DNA from: Eucommia ulmoides
Lineage: Eukaryota > Streptophyta > Magnoliopsida > Garryales > Eucommiaceae
Direction of reading: 5' to 3'
Assembly (NCBI GenBank): GCA_016647705.1
Contig: CM028326.1
Span: 20,661,901-20,725,900, forward strand
DNA: 64,000 nt
Under the pieces are notes generated by a model, which was not told the origin of the DNA, searched no databases, and saw only the letters and a program-made list of their open reading frames with translations. The translations under genes and the position numbers were made by a program. Positions 1-10,086 of this stretch are shown here, in pieces (position 1 is the stretch's first letter; every line of letters starts with the position of its first letter).

Positions 1-144
1 CTCATAAACTTACTGATGATGCAGAAGTATGGCATGAATGTCGAGATTCCCATCATTCATACATATAGCTTTCTTTCAACCTACAAGAATGAACTTTTCT
101 GCAAGAATAAAATGTCTGTTAGAGTCAAATTTTAAGCACTCACA

Positions 145-1240
145 TTTGCTTCCAGTTTCTGTTCCAAGTTTTCTAGGAACATGATCCAAAAAGCTATTGA
201 ACATGATTTGAACTATGGTTAAGAATTTGATTATGATTTGAACATGATCTGAAAGCCAATTCATTATTCGCGGAACAAAAAATAGTAAAAAAACAAAAAA
301 CAGAAACTAACCTTGCCAAAATTCTTTACAATCGACAGCAAAACAAACAAAAAACAAAAACTAACATTTGCTTCCAGTTTTCTGGGAACATAAACAAAAA
401 TCTGGGAACCAAATCAAACTCGATATAGAACAGAAACAGTAAACATGACCAAATCAAACTCGACATGGCCAAAATTCTCTACAATCGGCACCAAATCAAA
501 CTCGACATGGCCAGAAACAGTAACATGATTTGAACTATGGTTAAGAATTTGATCATGATTTGAACAAAAAACAGTAAAAAAACAAAAAACAGAAAATAAC
601 TTTGCCAAAATTCTCTACAAATGACAGCAAAACAAACAAAAACAGAAACTAACCTTTGCTTCCAGTTTTCTGGGAACATAAACAGAAATCTGGGAACCAA
701 ATCAAACTCGACATGGAACAGAAACGGTAAACATGACCAAATCAAACTCGACATGGCCAAAATTCTCTACAATCGGCACCAAATCAAACTCGACTTGGCC
801 AGAAACAGTAACATGATTTGAACTATGGTTAAGAATTTGATCATGATTTGAACAAAAAACAGTAAAAAAAACAAAAAACAGAAACTAACCTTTGCTTCCA
901 GTTTTCTGGGAACATAAACAGAAATCTGGGAACCAAATCAAACTGGACATGGAACAGAAACAGTAAACATGTCCACATCAAACTTGACATGTCCAAAATT
1001 CTCAGCAATCGGCACCAAATCAAACTCGATATGGCCAGAAACAGTAACATGATTTGAACTATGGTTAAGAATTTGATCATGATTTGAACAAAAAACAGTA
1101 AAAAAATAAAAAAAAGAAACTAACTTTGCCAAAATTCTCTACAATTGGTAGCAAAACAAAGAAAAAACAGAAACTAACCTTTGCTTCCAGTTTTCTGGGA
1201 ACATAAACAGAAATCTGGGAACCAAAGCTTCCACCACTCC
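145..1240 (-). repeat. Tandem array copying an exon end and splice donor
   Basis: Units begin with TTTGCTTCCAG at 145 (partial), 367, 655, 891 and 1180, giving periods of about 288, 236 and 289 bp. The 236-bp unit lacks a block of about 52 bp that the others carry. Inside each unit a shorter phrase, CCAAATCAAACTCGACATGG, recurs two or three times. Read on the minus strand, each unit contains the end of the exon-like block described at 1179-1313 followed by GTTAGT, so the array looks like repeated duplication of an exon end plus the start of its intron. Short open frames inside the array are products of the repeat and not genes. Confidence 0.8.
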
Positions 1241-1313
1241 AAGAAGCTGTTCTTCGTGAATGAGATGAAAGCGAGCTACTGCTGCTTTTCATCCCTTTGT
1301 TTGAGATGAATTC
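1179..1313 (-). CDS. Possible exon of a decayed or unrecognised host gene
   Basis: On the minus strand a 135-base stretch (45 codons) is open, is preceded by TTCTAG (acceptor-like) and ends in AAAG before GTTAGT (donor-like). It encodes a serine-rich segment containing SSSSSLSSHSRRTASWSGG and then VPRKLEAK. The next acceptor-like site on this strand, TTCTTGCAG, lies near 97-105 and would lead to a stop after five codons, which would suit a terminal exon. I do not recognise the protein. The splice logic is inferred from sequence only; chance, or a gene fragment carried by a transposon, is also possible. Confidence 0.3.
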
Positions 1314-1787
1314 CTAGAACCAATTAAAGAAAAAAGATCACACTCATTTAAAGCAATTGTTAGCTCAATGAAACAAAATACACGACACTAATAAGGAGAC
1401 TACAAAAAAAAGTGGTGAAACAATGCGTATACAATATGCATAAACTACCGTCAAATAGAAGAAAATAATAAGGTGCTAAAGAAAACCATTACCTTTATCC
1501 TACGTAGACCAACAGACACAATTAATCTGAAAAAGAAAAAAAAAAGAGCCAAGCATAGCAAATCTTGCAAGAAATGAATAGAGACCGATATATAATTGCA
1601 TACAAAATAAAGTAGATTTGCAATCATCGGAGTGGGAGATCGAAGCAAGGAGCATAACCAAACCAAATCTGTTTAGGTATTACCCATTTCAAACAAAATC
1701 AAACACAAATCGAACAAAATCAAACCCAAATCAAAAGAAAGTAAAGCTAAAAAAATCACACCCATTACCTAACTAGCAATCTGAGAC

Positions 1788-1905
1788 CATGAGAATATAA
1801 TAAGAACTTTATACATACTTGTAAACACAAATTCAACAATGTGTTTCATGAGAATATAATAAGAACTTCATACATACTTGTAAACACAAATTCAACAATG
1901 TGTTT
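1788..1905. repeat. 59-bp tandem duplication
   Basis: Two adjacent copies (1788-1846 and 1847-1905) start with CATGAGAATATAATAAGAAC and end with CAACAATGTGTTT. They differ at one visible base (TTTATAC against TTCATAC), so the duplication is young compared with its surroundings. Confidence 0.9.
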
Positions 1906-1957
1906 TTGCAGTGGATGCTATCACAGCAAACAAAATTCACGATTTGTGTTCCCAATT

Positions 1958-2229
1958 CCATTTGTGTTTGCATTAAATCAGAAACCAAAAAGGCAAGTCA
2001 GATTCAACCGAGAGAGAGGAGAGTACATGTGATTAGGGATGAATAGAGAAACGAAGTTTTGCGTCGCTGAGAAGCTTGAGAACGAGATTTGTTCCATTTG
2101 TGTTTGCATTAAATCAGAAACCAAAAAGGCAAGTCAGATTCAACCGAGAGAGATGAGAGTGCCTGTGATTAGAGATGAATAGAGAAACGAAGCTTTGCGT
2201 CGCTGAGAAGCTTGAAAAAGAGATTTGTG
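1958..2229. repeat. 136-bp tandem duplication
   Basis: Copies at about 1958-2093 and 2094-2229 share CCATTTGTGTTTGCATTAAA, then CAACCGAGAGAGA, then GCGTCGCTGAGAAGCTTGA. Only scattered substitutions separate them. With the 59-bp duplication just before and the array at 145-1240, this shows repeated local duplication in the first 2.2 kb. Confidence 0.85.
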
Positions 2230-2616
2230 CATACCTGATCGGTGATGTCCTGTGATGGAATAGCGATGACAGCCATGGCCGTGCATGGCAATGCCCGGCG
2301 ATGGAGCAACAAAGTCGGTCATGGCAGTGGGTGGCAATGCTCGGCGATAGAGCAGTGATGGCGGTGGTTTCGGTAGCAGATCGAGGCAAAACTAAACACA
2401 GAGAGAGGGCGATGAAAGAGAGAGAGAAGGCGATCGGTCGTAAATCGGACCAAAGCAAACCCAAATCTGGCCAAATCGAACTTCAATGATGGTGGCGACG
2501 ATGGTTCTGCGACGGGTCGACGCCAGGCGGCGAAAGCGGCGACGAAAGGCAGCGATGGCGATGGATGGTACCGTAGATGAATGACGGCGATGGATTCGGT
2601 GGAGTCGAGAGCGACG

Positions 2617-2662
2617 GAGACGGCAATGGCGATGGCGATGGCGATGGCGATGGCAGTGGTGG
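2617..2662. repeat. GGCGAT hexanucleotide microsatellite
   Basis: GGCGATGGCGATGGCGAT-type hexamers run here in a GC-rich patch and grade into GGTGGTGGCGGT. Open frames crossing it on both strands (about 2319-2823) translate to Ala-Thr-Ile or Asp-Gly runs and are low-complexity artefacts. Confidence 0.85.
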
Positions 2663-2689
2663 TGGCGGTGGCGATGGCCATGGTGGTGG

Positions 2690-2888
2690 TTGGCCGATTT
2701 CAGCGGCGATGTCGGAGGTACGAGAGAGAGAGAGAAAGAGAGAGGAAGAGGGCTGGGGAAGAGAGTGAGCTGCGGCGACTCTAACCCTAAAATATGGGGA
2801 TGTATAAGATAAATCTCATCCAACGGTTGGGAATGTCTTTGATGTTTGTCTCTTGATCCGACGGCCCTGAATGTAAATGAGCTGATTC

Positions 2889-2934
<46 letters not shown>

Positions 2935-2935
2935 T
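2690..2935 (-). promoter_or_regulatory. Promoter/5' leader-like region with telo-box
   Basis: On the minus strand the order is a (TA)n tract (2890-2931), a GATCCAACGG/ATCCGACGG-type phrase (about 2818-2870), a telo-box (CTAACCCTAAA on the plus strand, 2781-2791), then a long CT-rich leader (about 2720-2760). Telo-boxes followed by pyrimidine-rich leaders are typical of plant housekeeping promoters. A related phrase, with GATGTTTGTC, TTGATCCAACG and AGCTGATTTGTTATATA, recurs at about 13820-13876, so the segment may belong to a repeat family. No convincing ORF follows. Confidence 0.35.
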
Positions 2936-2945
2936 TCACCTATTC

Positions 2946-3800
2946 AAAAAATTCTACTCACTTTTTAGACATAGATTTTTTTATTTTTTTTTAAATAATA
3001 ATTTTTACAAATATGAATATTATGTAGAAAATCTTAATTATTCTAGACACCTTAAAACTAAAACAATTTGAGATGATATTTCCGTGATTTTAAGCAAAAT
3101 TCAACCCAAATTATATTATTCTACTCTTTTTGTTTTTTTTTTAAAGGAGAAATACCCCTCAATTATATTAAATTTTGAATTGAAATAATTTTTCGAATTG
3201 TATGAAAAAAAAAAATTAAATCAGAACAAACTTTACGTAAATATGTGTATATGAGTCTTGCTTAACAAAACAAATTTGTATTTGAGTCTTGACCGACTAA
3301 AAAAATTCTACTCACTCTTTACATATAGAATTTTCTTATATATTTTTATTAAAAATAATTTTTACAAATATCAATATTATGCAAAAAATCTCAATTAAAA
3401 CAATTTGAGATGACATTTCCATGATTTTAAGCAAAATTCAACCCAAATTGTATTATTCTAGTCTTTTTGCTTTTTTAAAAGGAGAAATACCCCTCAATTA
3501 TATTAAAGTTGTAATTGAAATAATTTTTTGAATCCTACGAAAAAAAAAATTAAATCAGAACAAACTTTATGTAAATATATGTATATGAGTCTTGCTTACC
3601 AAAAAAACAAATGTATATTAGTCTTGACGTACTGAAAAATCCTATTCACTCTTTAGATATAGATTTTTTTATATATTTTTATAAATAATAATATTTACAA
3701 ATATCTATATTATGTAGAAAATTTCAATTATTCTAGACTCCTTTAAGTAGAACAATTTGAGATTACATTTCCATGATTTTAAGCAAAATTCAACCCAAAT
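2946..3800. repeat. Tandem repeat of about 340 bp, 2.5 copies
   Basis: Copies start at about 2946, 3298 and 3633 with AAAAATTCTACTCACT-like sequence and share CAATTTGAGATGA, GATTTTAAGCAAAATTCAAC, GGAGAAATACCCCTCAATTA and TATATGAGTCTTGCTTA. The third copy stops after CAACCCAAAT near 3800. No coding potential is seen. GAGAAATACCCCTCAATTA also occurs once at 47347-47365, so this is a dispersed repeat. Confidence 0.85.
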
Positions 3801-3839
3801 CTAGAAGGTTGGAAACCTTAACGGCATGCTTGATTGAAC

Positions 3840-3881
3840 GGAATCGGGGTGGAATGGAATTGCCATTCCACCCTCGATTCC
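3840..3881. repeat. Hairpin-forming inverted repeat
   Basis: The arms 3840-3857 (GGAATCGGGGTGGAATGG) and 3863-3881 (CCATTCCACCCTCGATTCC) are complementary apart from one extra base and enclose a 5-base loop. It lies in a 270-bp unassigned stretch (3801-4073). No flanking terminal repeats of a MITE could be fixed. Confidence 0.7.
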
Positions 3882-4078
3882 GATTATTTCGTTTGGTTGT
3901 CCAATGGAATCAAAAATTTGATTTTGCTAGAATGAAAAATGGTGGGATTGAATTCCATAGTTGAAGGGATGGAATTAACCCAATCCAATTAAATCAAAAA
4001 GTAATTTTCATTAATACCCATTCCCAAAAGGCCACCTTAATATTCATTCATCCAGCAAAGACACCTCAATATATATAT

Positions 4079-6740
4079 TGTCACAACCCGTCCCGGACAC
4101 TCGTCATCCCAAGGCTGGCATGACTACAACATGACATCACCAAAATCCCAACTAAACTAATGAAATAAACTATACATACACTTAATAATACAAACATCTA
4201 TTATGGGGGACACGCCCGTCCCGTTATTTATGAACTGAAAGTATTTATCCATGAACCTTTTATAGGTTCGCCTTTGACAGCTTCTATCGACCGCCTATAT
4301 GACTCCATCATATAGCTCTACTTAGTGCCAGTAGGGGACTGACTCCTAACTGTTGTACCTGCGAGTGTACTGCCTTCTTAGTAAAACATTTTTAAAATAA
4401 TGACACATTCTAAATATTACCATAATTAAATATGAATCAAGCATAAGTATATAAGCAGTGAAAATTTAGCGATATAGATAAGTTCCATCTAGTATAAAAT
4501 TATACCGATCACCATAATAAATAATAAATCATCCAATATAAGTAAAATACCACATCTCAAACACACACCTCAAACACACATCTCAAACACCCCACTCCAC
4601 CACAACACACACACTGGCTAGCCATAGTGATCGTTTAACCTCACGATCGGGAGTTGCAACGGTACCGTAACATTCATAGGAATGCCTTCCTACGAAATAT
4701 CCATACCCCTTTTTGGGGAGAAATATAATTCACACCCCTTACGGGAAGAAATATAATCCACACCCCTTACGAGGAGAAATATAATCCACACCCCTTATGG
4801 GGGAGAACAACCATGGCATCGTCAAAATCAAATACAGCGTCATCGAATCACAACTCAATAAATATCATCTAATCCCCACATCTACCTCTTTTCTTCAAAA
4901 CCAACTTTTAAATCCAAAAATCATATTTCACACTTTCTTTTAAAGAAAACATCCGATTTTATTAAAACTACTTTTCCTCCTTTTATTTTTAGAAAACCAG
5001 GCATTTTTAGAAAAATAGATGTTTCCTATTCTCTTTTTAAAAACACAGTCTAATTCCCCCAAATCCAGCGGAAATTCATTGTTAACTTTCTTTTTGAAAA
5101 CTATCGAAATCCAATTTACCAACTCATTCAAATCCTGCTTGATCCATATCATTTATTCATAGAAAAATAGTTTGGCAAGAAGATAGTATACTCACCTCGA
5201 TATCCGTTTTGCAAAACTGACACTGACCGCACTCTATCTGGACGCCAGTGCCTGCGACCTAATAGTGGCAGAATCTAAATTAATATCTTATCTAAAACAT
5301 CATAATCATGCAATACAGACCTTATATACTGAATCGTTACTAATTTTATGTACCACGTACCTAAAATTAATTAATCGTCACGAAATTATTATAATTTTAG
5401 GATTTGTAACACTAATTAAAATTTAATTTAGCGAGAATTAATAATCGATTGAAGTTTTACCTGTTTCCGAAACATTTGCCAACCACACGATGGGTTTTGG
5501 ATTTTCCTGGGGTGGTTTCTGCAATTTCCTTTCTTTTCTTTTTCTTTTTTTTTTTTCTTATTTTTTTTCCCGTTTTTCTGTTTTGATTCTGCTCGGCCGC
5601 CCCTTTCTCTCTTCTCGCCATCCGACCACCTTCAACGATCCCCCACACCATCGCCAGCCACCCTACACCGATCACGTCCATGAACACGACACACACCCAC
5701 ATACCGCCGAAGCACACACGACAATACACACCCACTCACTGAACGTTAGCGACGGACAGCGACGATTCCACACCTCCGTAGCGAACTACCGATAACCCAC
5801 ACCGGCAACCCACAACCGACGATAAACTGAACTCACATACACACACACACACGCTGAACGGCCGACCGAAACGCTCACCGCCGACGAACCATCCTCGGAC
5901 CGCCGGACCAACCTTTCTCTCTCCTCTGTTTCTTCTTTCTTTTTTCTATTTTTGATTCCTGGTTCAATCGACCGCCAGCGACTTCTCTCTCTCTCTCCCT
6001 TATTGTCACCGACTGCCGGCGACCTAAGCCCCACACAAAGATGGCGATGCACACCCACACACGACCGGACTGAACACACCGCCGGCGACGACAAAACCTT
6101 CTCCTCTCTCTCTATCCTTTCTCTATTTTTCTTGGATTTTTTTTTTTTTTTCTGTTTTCCTTCTTCTCGATCTTTCTTACATGAGTGAATTGCATGAATT
6201 AGGTGGTTGCGTTTGATCCTAGCTTGTCACGTCAAAGCCTTCGTCCGGTTCTCTACATCTCTAGCTCCCACCGGCGGTTCTCGTGTGTGTATATTTATAT
6301 ATATCTCCTATTTACACTAACCACCCCCTAATTCCTTTAAGTTCTTTATTTAAGTCCCCATCCAAGTTTTTAATTTTTTCTTAAAATCATAAATTCACCC
6401 CTTTATTTCAAAGTAACACATCCTACCCCATTTTTTCCTAAATGTTAAAATGCGGCTAATAACTATACATGCGAGGAAGTTAGGGTCTTAAGGGCCCGAT
6501 CCTCATCTCCACTACTTCTCTTATAGTACGTATATATATATAATTGCACTTAAACCCCCTTCATTTTAGTTAAGTTTATGAATTAAAACAAATTTTTATT
6601 TTAATGTTTTTGAAAGTTTACCATTTGATCCCCTAAACTTTTTAAGTTACATCTTTGTTTTCAAAATCCTCCCTGCTATTTTCGAAATATTATAAAAATG
6701 CAACCAAAACTATTTGTCTCTAGGAAATCGGGATCTTACA
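4079..6740 (-). mobile_element. Solo LTR, Del/Tekay-type Ty3/gypsy
   Basis: Read on the minus strand it begins TGTAAGATCCCGATTT (6740 downward) and ends GGGTTGTGACA (4079), and it is flanked by the 5-bp target duplication TATAT (4074-4078 and 6741-6745). No internal domain or second LTR adjoins, so it is a 2662-bp solo LTR. It resembles the 5' LTR at 31958-36230: the ends (GCCTTGGG, GACG, GGGTG blocks), GGTACCGTTGCAACTCC and the CCGATC/GATCACCG-rich centre correspond. Open frames at 5457-6188 in the low-complexity middle are not genes. The family name is inferred from the sister LTR, which is joined to pol. Confidence 0.85.
4707..4806 (-). repeat. Short tandem array inside solo LTR
   Basis: About four copies of a unit of roughly 32 bp, CACACCCCTTACGGGAAGAA followed by ATATAATC, lie close to the LTR's GGTACCGTTGCAACTCC landmark (4653-4672 in reverse). 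The sister LTR at 31958 has a different array (44-bp units) beside the same landmark. Confidence 0.75.
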
Positions 6741-6797
6741 TATATAAAATTTTAAAGTATATATAATATGTATATTACTGCAATACATATATATGTG

Positions 6798-6800
<3 letters not shown>

Positions 6801-6836
<36 letters not shown>

Positions 6837-6838
6837 AT
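6801..6838. repeat. CTAT tetranucleotide microsatellite
   Basis: About nine uninterrupted CTAT units lie between TA-rich runs. The stretch 6746-7406 is otherwise AT-rich with poly-T at about 6894-6915 and shows no gene. Confidence 0.9.
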
Positions 6839-7469
6839 ATATTTTACTGTTGTTATATTACTACAATACCTTCAAAATATTTCGCAATCTACCTTTTTTT
6901 TTTTTTTTTTTTTTCCTTTTTAAATTATGAATCAAATTAAACTTTTGAAAATATTTAATCAGTCTCAAACACAATCACTACTGATATACCAAAATATTTA
7001 GATATGATCAATTAATTTCATTTTAGAATATCATCAGCCTAAGTTTCGGATTCTTAAAAAATAATACAGCGTTGTTGAACTACTAGTGTTGCACCTTATT
7101 CTGATACAATTTCGACATAGTTCTAGTAAAATTTTGTGCATATCTTTGTCTGACATCTCCCATAAATGATAGAGAGGTTAGCGGGATTGAGAAGTTATGG
7201 CCCATTGCATTGATAATCTGATTCTCTTTCCTTATATTATACTAGCGTATAACCCTTGCCTAAAGGCACAAGTGTAAAACACAAAAAAAAATTATATCTT
7301 TAATTTTTTTTTACATAATCTACCCTATTTATACAACATTCCAAACCTAATTCATTTGAATATTAATAATAATAATAATTGAATATCAATAATTAATACA
7401 AAACACCATTTCACACATTTTTTTTAGCAAAACGATCTCTTTATTAATAAAGTGAAAAAATTACAACCT

Positions 7470-7812
7470 AAGATAGGGGAGACCCTCTTAATTCTCACGA
7501 ACATAAGAATTTACGATGTGAGGTAAGGGACTACCTATAGGAAACAACATAGGGCTAGTCGAAACAATGTTAGCAAGACTATCAGTAACAAAATTATATT
7601 CTCGAAGAATGTGAGAAATCTAAATGTCAAAGAATAATAACCAAAACCGCACTGTGTTCCAAAGATAGGCAATCAACCAAACTTGATTGTCATTCTTGAT
7701 AGAATGAACCAAAGCTGGCGAATCACTTTCCACCAAAAGAGGAAGCTGGCCTAAACGCAGAGCTTCTTGAATCCCCAAGTACAGCCCGTGGAATTCAGTT
7801 TTACAATCTAGG
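7470..7812 (-). pseudogene. LINE RNase H domain, 3' part
   Basis: The minus-strand translation shows the plant LINE RNase H core: TEFHGLYLGIQEALRLGQL with the acidic Glu, then LVESDSPALV with the conserved Asp in the ESDS motif, and further on, after an in-frame stop, ILREYNFVTDSLAN, matching the RExNxxADxLA motif that carries the last acidic residue. The domain would cleave RNA in the RNA-DNA hybrid during retrotransposition. The stop after WLLFFDI and the missing N-terminal strand make it a pseudogene. Confidence 0.7.
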
Positions 7813-7815
7813 TGC

Positions 7816-8092
7816 GTTGATTCCGACGTGATTTGCTGGGAGATATGGTTAAACCGAAATTGTGCAACTCATGATAATATTCCCATGTCTGATAAATGGA
7901 TTATTTTCAAAGTCAGAAACTGGGTAAAAGCGCTGAGTCTTTTGACTAAATCTAAGTCGGCTTTATCCTCTTTTGGGAATCATTCTCTGGTTCTTTTGGG
8001 CTGTTCGATTAAGCAGGTTATTCGTCGACGTCTACTGATTTGTTGTTGGTCTCGTCCGCCTGAGGGGAGTTTCAAGCTTAATGTGGATAGTG
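7816..8092 (+). pseudogene. LINE segment upstream of RNase H (inverted part)
   Basis: An open frame reads VICWEIWLNRNCATHD and later WSRPPEGSFKLNVDSA before running into the target duplication. ICWxIWxxRN is the usual region between RT and RNase H in plant LINE ORF2, and W.PP.G..KLNVDGA is the start of RNase H. In an intact LINE this segment precedes the block at 7470-7812 on the same strand; here it is inverted, and some 30-40 codons between the parts are missing, as happens at inversion junctions. Confidence 0.7.
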
Positions 8093-8105
8093 CATTTCAC
8101 ACATT

Positions 8106-8882
8106 ATTTATTCCCAATAAGAAAAAGAAAAACTACTCTCTTTCCAAATACACATTACTTATATATACAAAGAGCTTCCAATAAATTTTATTTTCTACTT
8201 CATCTACACCCTAAAAAAATTAAAAATACAAAATAAATAAATTTAGACAGGAAAAATTACACAAAAAGAAATGACAGTAACCAACATCCTCAAACAACAT
8301 AATGAACCTATAAATAATAAATTTTAACAATGAAATTAGAAATTAACACCCATAAGAATGGTAATGCATTAATGTGTAAAATATATAACTAACACCAAAA
8401 TCAAAACTAAACCTAAATCAAACCTCTGAGAAAAAGTCTAAATTGAATCAAATTAAAATTGTTAGTAAAATATAATATGAAGATACAGAATAACACAATA
8501 GTCACCTAGTTTCACCTAATTGAATTAACAAAAATAGACACGCATAACAAAAAGAAAAAATAAAAATTCCCAATTTTTTACATATAATATTCAGTGATAA
8601 TACTCGAAGATGTTTGCCACATAACCACCACCCCTAGAGTAAATATCCAAAAACATAGCCTAACATAAAAAAGTAGGCAATTACCTCCTAAATTAATCCG
8701 GCTCGAAACTCATTGGTGGTTAGAAAATTATTCAAAACAATCATCTTCGAATGGAAAAAGAGAAGAAAAAAAATACAAAAAATATAAATTTAGAAACAAA
8801 TATATTTATATAAAACAAAAACAAATAAAAACAAAAATGAAATTCTAGAAAAAAAAATTAGAATGCTAACATGAGTTTAGAC
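8106..8882. other. AT-rich DNA without recognisable features
   Basis: The stretch is strongly AT-rich with A-runs on the plus strand. I see no ORF of interest, no repeat boundary and no RNA gene. Confidence 0.6.
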
Positions 8883-8887
8883 CATTG

Positions 8888-10050
8888 TGTTGATCCTAAG
8901 ATTTTGATGGACAATTAAATGTTGATGTTTTTTGTGGAACTAACGGTTTGATTAAGTGTTTTAGTTTATTAGTTTCAAATGATGAAGATATGATGATAAA
9001 GATAATGAAGGATTAAGAGGTTGAAGAATTTGAAGAATCTAGGGAAAACAACTCAGGTTAAAATTTCAACTCTTAATATCCCAATTATGATCACATACAG
9101 CACAAAACGTTTTTTTATATGATTTTTATAAATATGTGTATTTTTAATAGGATTCCAATTAGATAAATTATTTTCTCCTATGTGTAATTGAAAAAGAAAT
9201 ATTTATAATTAATTAAAATTGAATTTAAGTATTTAGTGGAGCTAACCAAGAAAAGAAATTAGTTAAAGGGGCAAAAAATGTCAATAAGAATGAATTAAAA
9301 ACGAGTTTAGAAAAGTGATCTAACACCCATAAGTCGATAGGTAAGTCGACTGAACGAAGAAAGAAAACTCTCTGTATCTCTCAGTCGATAGGTAGGTCGA
9401 CCTGTACTTTAGAATGAACTCTCTGTATCTATAAGTCGATAGAGCGATCGACCTGTGAAGAGAAATGAAACTCTCTAAATCTCTAAGTTGACAGATAGGT
9501 CGCCTGGTGGGCACAAAATCTTTGGTTTAGCTACATTCTGAATCGAGCGGTCAACTGCTGATCTTGGTCGGTCGACTGGTGTGTCTGTTTCAGGATATTA
9601 TGGAATTTCGGATTTAAATTTGAAAGTAGTCGTTACTAGCCGTTTTTAGGTTAAGATTCATGAGAGATTTTAGGGATTTAATCTTATTTTAGATATGCTA
9701 CACATATTATATTATCCCTATTGATTTGGTTCATTAAGTTTGAATATTTCTCAATTTGCTACATATAATTGTTTCTATTCTATTTAATTATGATTGAGAA
9801 ATATTTGGAGGACTTAATTGAGAAATTTAAAAGCTATAATTAAGTGAATTAAACCAGAATGAAGTCTTAATGATATAAGGGGCCTAAAAGAGCAATTACG
9901 TTTCATGACAAATGGGAACTAGCCATTTGAGAGCTGATTTTAATCCTATTTATATAGATCTACATTTTTCATATCATTAAATGAGATTAAGAGAAATCAA
10001 GAGATCATATTGAGTTTTTCTAAGTGAAATCATATTGAGGTTTGTTTTTT

Positions 10051-10086
<36 letters not shown>

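Larger units (their letters stand above)
7420..8092. mobile_element. 5'-inverted, truncated LINE (twin-primed) copy
   Basis: A 13-bp direct repeat, CATTTCACACATT, flanks the block at 7407-7419 and 8093-8105. The 3' end lies at the left with a short poly-A tail (poly-T on the plus strand, 7418-7425). The LINE's 3' part reads on the minus strand (about 7425-7812) and its upstream part on the plus strand (about 7812-8092). TSD, poly-A and an inverted 5' segment are the marks of a LINE inserted by target-primed reverse transcription with a 5' inversion. Most of the element, including its RT, is missing. Confidence 0.8.

Noticed and set aside
2114-2823. Frames of 116-143 codons on the minus strand
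   Set aside because: Low-complexity Ala/Thr/Ile, His/Arg or Ser/Leu runs caused by GGCGAT and CT repeats; overlapping frames are all equally open.
5457-6188. Frames on both strands of about 100 codons
   Set aside because: Thr/His/Pro and Arg/Glu runs from CAC- and CT-rich sequence inside the solo LTR.
7236-7275. ACTAGCGTATAACCC phrase resembling a dispersed plant repeat end
   Set aside because: No matching second end or target duplication could be found.
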